Assembly (NCBI RefSeq): GCF_014201505.1
Contig: NZ_JACHEO010000019.1
Coordinates: forward strand, 1 to 64,000
Source of the DNA: Desulfoprunum benzoelyticum
Lineage (GTDB): Bacteria > Desulfobacterota > Desulfobulbia > Desulfobulbales > Desulfocapsaceae
Reading direction: 5' to 3'
DNA length: 64,000 nt
Below the pieces are notes generated by a model. The model worked only from the letters and a program-made list of their open reading frames with translations, was not told the DNA's origin and did not search any database. The position numbers and the translations under genes were made by a program. Below are positions 1 to 7,501 of the stretch, in pieces; within the stretch, counting starts at the first letter, position 1; each line of letters opens with the position of its first letter.

Positions 1-121
1 GTTGTTCTGAGAGAGTACCTTACCATGGTTGGTAGGACAGATAGAGTCCCATCACGGATAAATCTGTCGAGGCTGAGTTTCAGTGGTAATCAGATTTTTT
101 TTTGCGTATGGGGATGCCGTA
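1..121. other. upstream region of hisA
   Basis: No gene can be supported here. A T-rich run at 100-109 lies just before the hisA start, and GGGGAT at 110-115 may serve as its ribosome binding site. The upstream gene, if any, lies outside the window. Confidence 0.5.
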
Positions 122-895
122 ATGAAATTCAGGCCATGTATCGATCTGCACCAGGGCCGGGTGAAACAGATAGTCGGTTCCAGTCTTGACGACGGCAATC
201 CCGACAGCCTGCAGACCAACTTCGTCGCCGACAAGCCGGCAGCGTGGTTTGCCGCCCTGTACCGCGCCGACCGGCTGGCGGGGGGGCATATCATCAAGCT
301 CGGTCCGGGCAACGATGAGGCGGCGCTGTCGGCCCTGGCCGCCTGGCCGGGAGGAATGCAGATCGGCGGCGGGATCACCGCCGACAACGCCGGGTCCTGG
401 CTCGACCACGGGGCCTCCCACGTCATCGTCACCTCCTACGTCTTCGACCACGGGGTGATCAACCGCGACCGCCTGGCCGCGCTGGTGCGCAAGGTCGGCA
501 GGGAGCGGCTGGTCCTCGATCTCAGTTGCCGCCGGCGGGGTGACGACTATCTCATCGTGACCGACCGGTGGCAGAAGTTCACCGATGTTGTCATTTCCGC
601 TGCGGTGCTCGACGACCTCGGTCGCAGCTGCGATGAATTTCTGATTCATGCCGCTGATGTCGAGGGGAAATGCGGCGGGATCGAGATCGGCCTGATCGAG
701 CTGCTCGGGGCTTTCAGTCCGGTGCCGACGACCTATGCCGGCGGCATCCGTCACACCGATGATCTGGTGCTGCTGCGGGAGAAGGGGCGGGGGCGGCTTG
801 ACTTCACGATCGGCAGCGCCCTCGACATCTTCGGCGGGACGATGATGACCTATCGCCAGGCGGTGGCCTTCGGCGGGCAGTCTTCACCAGCCTGA
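122..895 (+). CDS. hisA: HisA, eukaryote-type (HIS6-like) ProFAR isomerase
   Basis: Isomerises ProFAR to PRFAR in histidine synthesis, a cytosolic (beta/alpha)8 barrel. The protein (257 aa) opens with FRPCIDLHQGRVKQIVG and carries HVIVTSYVF, LVLDLSCR, EFLIHAADVEGKCGGI, TYAGGI and GSALDIFGG. These match yeast HIS6 and the eukaryotic HisA family rather than ordinary bacterial HisA, whose opening is usually IPAIDL..G. The ATG at 122 is chosen because the family begins there; an in-frame GTG at 83 would add 13 unlikely residues. The 3' end overlaps the convergent nuclease gene by 12 bp. No other his gene is in the window. Function is firm, eukaryote-type assignment is from motif recall. Confidence 0.9.
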   Translation: MKFRPCIDLHQGRVKQIVGSSLDDGNPDSLQTNFVADKPAAWFAALYRADRLAGGHIIKLGPGNDEAALSALAAWPGGMQIGGGITADNAGSWLDHGASHVIVTSYVFDHGVINRDRLAALVRKVGRERLVLDLSCRRRGDDYLIVTDRWQKFTDVVISAAVLDDLGRSCDEFLIHAADVEGKCGGIEIGLIELLGAFSPVPTTYAGGIRHTDDLVLLREKGRGRLDFTIGSALDIFGGTMMTYRQAVAFGGQSSPA

Positions 896-1720
896 GCGAT
901 ATCTCCGCTGCACCCGGTCGATCACCTCCAGATCGGGGCTGTGCGGCAGCATTGGCGGGACCGGCCAGTCGAGACTCAGTTCGGCGGCGAACGGCGTTGC
1001 CGCCACATTCCGGTTGTAGGCCTCGACCGCCAGGCGTTCGAGGTTGACCGTGTCCTCGATATTGTAGGCGAGCAGGGTGTCCAGCACCCGCCGGTCACCC
1101 GTGTGGCGGTACTCATTCCACAGCAGGACGGCAAAATAACCGTCGACCCCGTCGAGGGCGCCGCGGTTGATTCCCAGCCCCCGTTCGCAACCCTTCAGGC
1201 CGCCCTTGAATCCGAGCCGGGCCAGGACATAGCGCAGATCGATCTGGGCCTGGGTCAGCCGGATGCGGAAAAAACGTTCCAGGAACGGGACATCGAATCC
1301 CTTGCCGTTATAGGTGACGAGGACCTGGAAGCGGTCGATGAACGCCGGGAAGAGGTGCAGGTCCTCGCCGTTGACGAAGGTCGTGACCTCGTCGCCGTCG
1401 TAGACGGCGATCGTGGTGATCTCGGCTGCCTCGGCCAGGCCGGTGGTCTCGATATCGAGGTAGGCGGTGGCATCCCGGTAGTGGGGAAATATCCGCCAGT
1501 GCTCGCTTGCCGCCAGCCGGCCGGTGAAAAATGACGGATCGGCGGCCAGGGCCTGGCGGGATGAAGCGAGGAGTTCTGGAATCTCGACCGGGCAGGCGGT
1601 TTTCATCGCCACCGGTGGCGGATCCCGCCAATCGTCCCAGCTGTTGATTCCGGACTGCCACAGCCGGCGTTCCGTCTTCGGCCCCAGTCCGGGGATATGG
1701 CAGAAGGTGTGTTGCAGCAT
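884..1720 (-). CDS. RNase H-fold 3'-5' exonuclease-like protein (YprB type)
   Basis: 278 aa. The N-terminus HIPGLGPKTERRLWQSGI looks like a helix-hairpin-helix segment. From about residue 85 there is a DEDD exonuclease-type fold: YLDIETTGL (first D and E), LVTYNGKGFDVPFLERFF (second D), and NIEDTVNLERL near residue 225 (last D). This matches the RNase_H_2 / YprB family of ribonuclease H-like proteins. Substrate is unknown; a role in nucleic acid trimming is inferred. It lies 17 bp downstream of deaD on the same strand and could be cotranscribed with that RNA helicase. Confidence 0.75.
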   Translation of the reverse strand: MLQHTFCHIPGLGPKTERRLWQSGINSWDDWRDPPPVAMKTACPVEIPELLASSRQALAADPSFFTGRLAASEHWRIFPHYRDATAYLDIETTGLAEAAEITTIAVYDGDEVTTFVNGEDLHLFPAFIDRFQVLVTYNGKGFDVPFLERFFRIRLTQAQIDLRYVLARLGFKGGLKGCERGLGINRGALDGVDGYFAVLLWNEYRHTGDRRVLDTLLAYNIEDTVNLERLAVEAYNRNVAATPFAAELSLDWPVPPMLPHSPDLEVIDRVQRRYRSGW

Positions 1721-1737
1721 GGGCCGGCGGCGATCTT

Positions 1738-3534
1738 TCAGGCAGGCTGCTGACCCGGTCTTTGGTTCTTGCCGCGGTTCCGGGGCGTTTTGTTCGCCGG
1801 GTTCTTCCTGTCGGGCTGCCCCTGCCTCGCGCCTCTTTTCGCCCCCGGCGCGGAGGCTTCAATCCGGCTGAGGTGCATGGGCCGTTCGTTGATCCGCACC
1901 TTCTGCAGCAGGCGAAAGACCTCTACGGGCATGCCGTAGGGCAGCTCGACGGTGCTGTAGTCGTCGAAAATCGAGATTTGACCGATATGGCGGCTCTCGA
2001 TGTCGGCCTCGTTGGCGATCGCCCCGACGATGTTGCCGGGCTTGACTCCGTGACGCAGGCCGACCTCGAGACGATAACGTTCCATCGCCTCGTCGGCGGG
2101 AAGGGTGATCGCTCTTTTCCCCGGACGTTCGGTCTCCCTGCGGCCCATCGGCCTGTCAGTGCGACCGGCGGCCGGTTTGGCCTTCCTTTCCCGGCGCGTT
2201 TCCGTCTCGTCCATCAAGAACGGCCGGTCGCCGTGAACCAGGCGGGCCAGGGCTGCCGCCAGCAGCAGCGGGTCGGTGCCGTATTCCTGCTGGTAATCGC
2301 GGATGATCGTCTGGAACATGGTGCTGTCGGCCTCGAGGGCGCCGCTGATACGGCTCTTGAATTTTCTGATCCGCTGCTCGTTGATCGAACGGGCCGAGGG
2401 CATGTCCATCGGCGCGATCTTCTGTCGCGTCAGTTTTTCAATGGCGCCGAGCATCCGCTGTTCGCGGGGATGGACGAAGAGGATGGCCTCGCCGCTCCTG
2501 CCGGCCCGGCCGGTGCGGCCGACCCGGTGGATGTAGGCCTCGGCGTCGAAGGGGATGTCAAAGTTGACGACATGGCTGATCCGCTCGACATCGAGGCCAC
2601 GGGCGGCGACGTCGGTGGCGACGAGGATGTCGATACGGCCGCTCTTGAGCTGGTCGATGGTCCGCAGGCGGTTGGCCTGCTGGATATCCCCGCTTAAAGG
2701 GGCGCAGGCATAGCCTTTGTCGGCCAGGGCCTCCGCCAGTTCCATGGTCTGCAGTTTGGTCCTGACGAAGACCAGCATGGCATCGAACGACTCGACCTCG
2801 AGCAGGCGCTGCAGCGCCTCCAGTTTTCTGGCATAGCCGTTGGCGGAGATATAGCGCTGGTTGATCATCGGGGCGGTGACGGCTGTGGTCTCGATGGTGA
2901 TCTCAACCGGCGACGACAGATGTTTCTGGGCGATCCGCCGGATGCTCTGGGGCATGGTAGCGGAAAAGAGGGCGATCTGGCGGGAGGCCGGGATCTGTTC
3001 GAGGATCCACTCGACATCGTCGATGAAGCCCATCTTCAGCATCTCGTCGGCCTCGTCGAGGACCAGACCGTGGATATGCTGCAGATTGAGGCTGCCGCGG
3101 CGGATGTGATCCATCACCCGGCCAGGGGTGCCGACAATGACCTGGACGCCGCGCTTGAGCGCGCTCAGCTGGACCCCGTAGTCCTGGCCGCCGAAGATCG
3201 CCAGGGAACGGAAGTTGTCGAGATGGCGGCCATACTGCTGAAAGGAGTCGGACACCTGGAGGGCCAGCTCCCGGGTCGGGGCGAGGACGAGGATCTGCGG
3301 GCGAACCTGCTTCTCCGTCTTGAGGTGCATCAAGAGCGGCAGGGCGAAGGCGGCGGTCTTGCCGGTGCCTGTCTGGGCCTGACCGACGACGTCGCGACCG
3401 GCGAGCATGTGGGGAATCATCCGGCTCTGGATCGGCGTCGGGCTTTCATAGCCGGCATCTTCGAGGGCCTGGAGCAGGGGGCTGCTGAGTTGGAGGTCGG
3501 AGAACATGGGTGTGGCGTTGTTGTCTGCGGACAT
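1738..3534 (-). CDS. deaD: DEAD-box ATP-dependent RNA helicase DeaD/CsdA
   Basis: 598 aa. RecA-like domain 1 has the Q motif (SPTPIQSRMIP), Walker A AQTGTGKT at 53-60, VLDEADEML, and SAT; domain 2 has ARGLDVERI and [11 protein letters not shown]. After a linker there is a DbpA/CsdA-type RNA-binding domain at roughly 475-550 (LRHGVKPGNIVGAIANEADI to HLSRIEAS), then a basic Gln/Arg/Lys-rich tail. The family unwinds structured RNA in ribosome assembly and at low temperature. The ATG at 3534 follows AAGGA. A promoter about 230 nt upstream predicts a long leader as in cold-induced csdA mRNAs. Confidence 0.93.
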   Translation of the reverse strand: MSADNNATPMFSDLQLSSPLLQALEDAGYESPTPIQSRMIPHMLAGRDVVGQAQTGTGKTAAFALPLLMHLKTEKQVRPQILVLAPTRELALQVSDSFQQYGRHLDNFRSLAIFGGQDYGVQLSALKRGVQVIVGTPGRVMDHIRRGSLNLQHIHGLVLDEADEMLKMGFIDDVEWILEQIPASRQIALFSATMPQSIRRIAQKHLSSPVEITIETTAVTAPMINQRYISANGYARKLEALQRLLEVESFDAMLVFVRTKLQTMELAEALADKGYACAPLSGDIQQANRLRTIDQLKSGRIDILVATDVAARGLDVERISHVVNFDIPFDAEAYIHRVGRTGRAGRSGEAILFVHPREQRMLGAIEKLTRQKIAPMDMPSARSINEQRIRKFKSRISGALEADSTMFQTIIRDYQQEYGTDPLLLAAALARLVHGDRPFLMDETETRRERKAKPAAGRTDRPMGRRETERPGKRAITLPADEAMERYRLEVGLRHGVKPGNIVGAIANEADIESRHIGQISIFDDYSTVELPYGMPVEVFRLLQKVRINERPMHLSRIEASAPGAKRGARQGQPDRKNPANKTPRNRGKNQRPGQQPA

Positions 3535-4000
3535 GCGAGTTCCTTCGGTGGTACTGGGAGACCCGCAGCGGTAAAAACTGCCGTGTCGCTGCGGAGTGAG
3601 GATGAGCGGGATATGAATAAAAAGAGGGAGGTTTCAGCCTGTGGTGCTGCCGGCCTCCGCGAGAATCGATATCTCCGGCGCTGATCCGGTGCGTGTCTGT
3701 CCAGTTCCAAGTCCGTTATTGCGGTGCATCGCTTTCTGGCCCGACACTCATGAGTTGAACCACTTAATATACCCGGTCTGGATTGATTGGGCAATGAATA
3801 TCGTCAGGCGTGCAACCCTATCCTTCGTTGCCGGGAGTGTCGATCCCTGCCCTGAAAACCGCAATCACCCTGGTCGTCGACGTCCCGTCGCAGGCCAGGA
3901 AGACCTTGGCCCTGACGCCTGTCCTGACTGTCGCAAAGAGCAAAACGCCCGTGTCATGCACCGCCTGGCTACCGGGGCCTGGCTTTCGTTTCTTCGAGGA
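3535..4000. other. 466-bp gap between deaD and arfB
   Basis: The left half is the predicted untranslated deaD leader and promoter. In 3795-4000 I see no convincing gene, terminator or repeat. Open frames on the plus strand here continue into the antisense of arfB and lack recognisable motifs. Confidence 0.5.
3766..3794 (-). promoter_or_regulatory. sigma-70 promoter candidate for deaD
   Basis: On the minus strand TTGCCC (3794-3789), a 17-nt spacer and TATATT (3771-3766) form a good -35/-10 pair. Transcription from about 3759 would give a leader of about 225 nt before the deaD ATG at 3534. Confidence 0.5.
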
Positions 4001-4417
4001 TCATTCGGGCTTTTTGCGGAGCGCTTTGGTCAATCCCCGCCTGATCTTGGCCTTGAGCCGATGCTGTTTCGCCGCCGGCGTCGGTCGGGTCGGGCGACGG
4101 GTCTTCCTGACAGTCCCAGCCTGACGTATAAGCTCGGCCAGACGGGTGATCGCCGCCTCGCGATTCTTTTCCAGGCTCCTGTATTCCTGGGCCTTGATGA
4201 TGATCATGCCGTCGGCGGTGATATGGTGGTCGCGCATGGCCAGCAGACGCTGCTTGTAGAGATCGGGCAGTGACGAGCGCAGGATGTCGAATCGCAGGTG
4301 CACCGCGTTCGACACCTTGTTGACGTTCTGGCCGCCGGCCCCCTGGGCCCGGATCGACGTGAACTCGATTTCCCGTTCCGGCAGAAAGAGGCTGTCGGTA
4401 ATTTGTATCTGTTGCAT
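4001..4417 (-). CDS. arfB: ArfB (YaeJ) alternative ribosome-rescue peptidyl-tRNA hydrolase
   Basis: 138 aa, the usual length. The catalytic GGQ motif is present at 28-30 (RAQGAGGQNVNK), followed by the release-factor-like core and a basic C-terminal tail (KAKIRRGLTKALRKKPE) that in the family enters the mRNA channel of stalled ribosomes. It hydrolyses peptidyl-tRNA on non-stop complexes. GGAG lies about 7 nt before the ATG at 4417. It is monocistronic, with deaD further downstream on the same strand. Confidence 0.93.
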   Translation of the reverse strand: MQQIQITDSLFLPEREIEFTSIRAQGAGGQNVNKVSNAVHLRFDILRSSLPDLYKQRLLAMRDHHITADGMIIIKAQEYRSLEKNREAAITRLAELIRQAGTVRKTRRPTRPTPAAKQHRLKAKIRRGLTKALRKKPE

Positions 4418-4553
4418 GGTATATCCTTCTCCTGGTAAGCTTGCAACGGCTTGATAGCAGACGAAATTGCCGGACTGCCTGCGTCACATTAATCTATACC
4501 AATACTCCGAAAAAGTCTTCCGGAGACGGAAAACTCAATTCTGTGGAGGGCGG

Positions 4554-5045
4554 ATGACATCACTGCTCCATGATAGCGCCCAACGGGTCCAGACCTTTCT
4601 TGCCGGCCGTGGATTTCCCTGCGATGTCAGGGAACTGCCGGGATCGACGCGGACGGCGCAGGAGGCTGCCGCGACCATCGGTTGCCGTGTCGCCCAGATT
4701 GCCAAATCCCTGGTGTTTGAGGAGGCCTTTTCCGGTGAGGCTGTCCTCGTCGTCGCTTCCGGCGAAAATCGCGTCGACCTGCTCAAGATCGAGCGGGCGA
4801 CAGGTCTGCGGCTCAGACGGGCTGACGCTCGATTCGTCAAGGCCAAAGTCGGTTTCGCCATCGGCGGCATCCCTCCGGCCGGCCATGATACGGTTCTGGT
4901 GACTCTGCTCGATCCGGATCTGAGGAACCATGAGGTCGTCTGGGCGGCGGCCGGGACCCCTTTTGCCGTCTTCGCCGTCGACCCGTATCAGCTCGAGGCG
5001 ATGACCGGCGGGAAATGGGTTGATCTTGCCGAAGCGCGTGGCTGA
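4554..5045 (+). CDS. YbaK/EbsC-family aminoacyl-tRNA deacylase
   Basis: 163 aa. It matches the YbaK/ProX-like editing fold: ELPGSTRTAQEAAATIGC, QIAKSLVF, LVVASGENRVDLLKI, and KAKVGFAIGGIPPAGH, the last being the conserved Gly-rich loop. The family removes misacylated amino acids (Cys, Ala or others) from tRNA(Pro) or related tRNAs; the exact substrate cannot be read here. The ATG at 4554 is preceded by GGAGGGCGG, so longer in-frame starts upstream are rejected. It is followed after 42 bp by the protease gene on the same strand. Confidence 0.85.
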   Translation: MTSLLHDSAQRVQTFLAGRGFPCDVRELPGSTRTAQEAAATIGCRVAQIAKSLVFEEAFSGEAVLVVASGENRVDLLKIERATGLRLRRADARFVKAKVGFAIGGIPPAGHDTVLVTLLDPDLRNHEVVWAAAGTPFAVFAVDPYQLEAMTGGKWVDLAEARG

Positions 5046-5087
5046 ACGATGGCGATCCGGGGGCCGGCACCACATGGAGAGGAAAAG

Positions 5088-6227
5088 ATGGGAAAGAAGA
5101 CGATCCGGTGTCCGAAATGCTCCCATGAGCAGACTGACCCGGTTGAATGCGCCGGATGCGGGCTGATTTTCGCCCGTTATCGGCAACACCAGGCCCGGCG
5201 GCAGGAGCAGGAGGCGGCGGCCGCCGCCGGCAGGGGGTCAGCCACCGGTCTGAAGCTGGGGGGCGTTGTCCTGCTTATGCTCGTGACCGCCGGGTTGACG
5301 TATTATCTGGTTCGGCCGGCAGAAGAGCAGTCATCGCCGGTGCCGCCGGTCCGGCAGCAGAGCGCGATCCCGGCGCCGTCGGCGGCAGAGGAGAAACCAC
5401 CGCCGCCGGCGACGGTTGCGGCCGGCAGCGAGGCGGTTGCCGAGCGTGGAAGTTCGATCGAGGAGGCCCGCAATGCCACGGTTTCGATCGAAACCCCGTG
5501 GGGAACCGGTTCGGGATTTTTCGTCAATAAAAACTATATCGTCACCAACCGCCATGTGGTCGAGGTCGACCAGGAGGCGCTGACCGAGGCCAGATCGAAG
5601 GTGGAAACCTTCCGCCGGCTCGTCGAACTGGAAAAGGAGAAACTGGAGCAGCTGCGGCAGGAGATGGGGAGGCTGCCGGAAGGACCGTCACGCAAACAGC
5701 TGGCTTTGATCCTCGAGACCCGTGAGGGTGAACTGGCCCGGATCCTGCCGCAGCTCGAAGCCGGTGAAACACAGGTCGCGGCGATGGAAAAAGGGATCTA
5801 CCCTTCCGATATCAAGATCGTTCTCGCCGACGGCCGGGAGATGACGGCCGATTTCCTGCAGGTCAGCAGCAGCCATGATCTGGCCCTGTTGGCCCTGCAC
5901 ACCATCGACAACCCGTATCTGCGGAGAGACCCGATGGGCCGGCGGCTGCAGCAGGGCGAAAAGGTCTACACGATCGGCAGCCCCGTCGGCCTGCGCCATA
6001 CCGTGACCTCGGGGATCTTTTCCGGTTACCGGGAGCGACCGGACGACGGCAGCGTTCTGCTGCAGACCGATGCCGCGATCAATCCGGGCAACAGCGGCGG
6101 ACCGTTGATCGATGAGCAGGGCTATGTCTTCGGGGTCAATACGATGATCCTCAAGGATACCGAAGGTATCGGCTTCGCCATCCCGATCGGGGTGGTATTC
6201 GAGGATTTCATTTCCCTGCTGCGCTGA
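5088..6227 (+). CDS. membrane-anchored trypsin-like serine protease with N-terminal zinc ribbon
   Basis: 379 aa. Residues 8-24 hold a CxxC...CxxC zinc ribbon; one membrane segment is at about 54-75, then a Pro/Ala/Glu-rich linker. The S1C (DegP/HtrA-like) domain has His156 (TNRHVV), Asp264 (SSHDLALL) and Ser336 (NPGNSGGPL). Between His and Asp, about residues 163-236, is a charged helical, probably coiled-coil insertion. No PDZ domain follows. The ribbon should be cytoplasmic and the protease periplasmic. ATG 5088 follows GGAGAGG. A role in envelope quality control or signalling is inferred; substrates are unknown. Confidence 0.82.
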   Translation: MGKKTIRCPKCSHEQTDPVECAGCGLIFARYRQHQARRQEQEAAAAAGRGSATGLKLGGVVLLMLVTAGLTYYLVRPAEEQSSPVPPVRQQSAIPAPSAAEEKPPPPATVAAGSEAVAERGSSIEEARNATVSIETPWGTGSGFFVNKNYIVTNRHVVEVDQEALTEARSKVETFRRLVELEKEKLEQLRQEMGRLPEGPSRKQLALILETREGELARILPQLEAGETQVAAMEKGIYPSDIKIVLADGREMTADFLQVSSSHDLALLALHTIDNPYLRRDPMGRRLQQGEKVYTIGSPVGLRHTVTSGIFSGYRERPDDGSVLLQTDAAINPGNSGGPLIDEQGYVFGVNTMILKDTEGIGFAIPIGVVFEDFISLLR

Positions 6228-6265
6228 TCCCGAGTGGCAACCGGACGCGTCCGGACAATGACCTT

Positions 6266-7501
6266 TCAGTGACCTTCCTGGCCGGCCATCCAGCCGGTGG
6301 AGAAGGCGGCCTGGAGGTTGTAGCCGCCGGTATCGGCATGGAGATCGAGCAGTTCGCCGACGATGAAGAGCCCCTTGGTCAACCGGGATTCCATGGTCCG
6401 CGGATCGATTTCCCGCAGATCGACCCCGCCGGCGGTGACGATGGCCTCGTCGAAGGAACGGTGGCCGGTGATGGGCAGACGGAAATTCTTCAGCCAGACG
6501 ATCAGTTTTTTCCGTTCTTCGTTGCTGATCGTGCCGGCAGCTTTTTTCGCATCAATCCCGTTTTGTTGCAGGCAGATCGGTACCATTTCCCGGGGCAGCA
6601 GCGCCCTGAGGACGCTGGCGGCCGGCTCGCCGCCGCGGCCGGTGAAATCCCTTTGCAGCCGCAGGTCGAGTTTGGCCTCGGACAACGCCGGTTTGAGGTC
6701 GATGGCGAGGGCCACCTTTTTCCCTTGTCGCAGACTGTCGACGGCCAGATGGCTGAACGACAGGACGAGCGGGCCGTTCACCCCGAAGCTGGTGAAGCAC
6801 AGTTCGCCGAAATCCTGGTACTGCCGTTTGCCGTCGATAAAAACCCGGGCCTCGATATTTTTGAGGCTGAGTCCGGCCAACCTCTTCACTAAGGCCCCTT
6901 CCGACTCCAGCGGCACCAGGGCGGGGCGGATCGCGACGATGCTGTGTCCCGCCTGTCCCGCCAACCGATAGCCGTCGCCGGTCGATCCGGTGCGGGGATA
7001 CGAGGCGCCGCCGGTGGCGAGGACGACCTTGCCGCCTTCGATCAGTTCCCCCTTGCTGTAGACGCCGTGGATGCGGCCGTTGTCGATGGCCAGCGACTCG
7101 ACCGGGGTCGAGCAACGGATCTCGACCCCCTGCCGCTCGGCCCATTGCCGCAGAACCTTCAGCACCTCGAGGGCCTTGCCGCAGGTGGGAAACACCCGCC
7201 CGCCTCGTTCAGTGCTCAGTGCCAGCCCCTGCCGTTCAAAGAAAGCGATCAGCTCCGGCGAGAAAAAACGGGCGAATGCCTGGTGCAGAAAACGCCCATT
7301 GTCTCCAAAATGTTTTATAAAATCGGAAAGATCGGCAATGTTGGTGAGGTTGCAGCGGCCCTTGCCGGTGATGCCGAGTTTGCGGCCCGGTTTGGCCATC
7401 TTTTCGAGGAGCAGCACCTCTCTTCCGGCTGCGGCGGCCTCGCCGGCAGCCATCAGCCCGGCAGGTCCGCCACCGATGACGATGACCCGATTGCGGTTCA
7501 T
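6266..7501 (-). CDS. BaiN/YhiN (HI0933-like) FAD-dependent oxidoreductase
   Basis: 411 aa. The N-terminal Rossmann motif VIVIGGGPAGLMAAGEAAAAG binds FAD. KPGRKLGITGKGRCNLTN and VVLATGGASYPRTGSTGDGY are hallmarks of the HI0933/YhiN family, and the C-terminus ends GYNLQAAFSTGWMAG. Physiological substrate is unknown for most members; BaiN in gut clostridia acts on bile-acid intermediates, which need not apply here. The start overlaps the pyk stop (ATGA), so the two are translationally coupled. Confidence 0.85.
   Translation of the reverse strand: MNRNRVIVIGGGPAGLMAAGEAAAAGREVLLLEKMAKPGRKLGITGKGRCNLTNIADLSDFIKHFGDNGRFLHQAFARFFSPELIAFFERQGLALSTERGGRVFPTCGKALEVLKVLRQWAERQGVEIRCSTPVESLAIDNGRIHGVYSKGELIEGGKVVLATGGASYPRTGSTGDGYRLAGQAGHSIVAIRPALVPLESEGALVKRLAGLSLKNIEARVFIDGKRQYQDFGELCFTSFGVNGPLVLSFSHLAVDSLRQGKKVALAIDLKPALSEAKLDLRLQRDFTGRGGEPAASVLRALLPREMVPICLQQNGIDAKKAAGTISNEERKKLIVWLKNFRLPITGHRSFDEAIVTAGGVDLREIDPRTMESRLTKGLFIVGELLDLHADTGGYNLQAAFSTGWMAGQEGH

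Noticed and set aside
3641..4273. plus-strand frames in the deaD-arfB gap
   Set aside because: They lack ribosome binding sites and known motifs and run into the antisense of arfB.
6238..6254. CCGGACGCGTCCGG palindrome between protease and flavoprotein genes
   Set aside because: Too short a hairpin loop and no T tract; likely chance in G+C-rich sequence.
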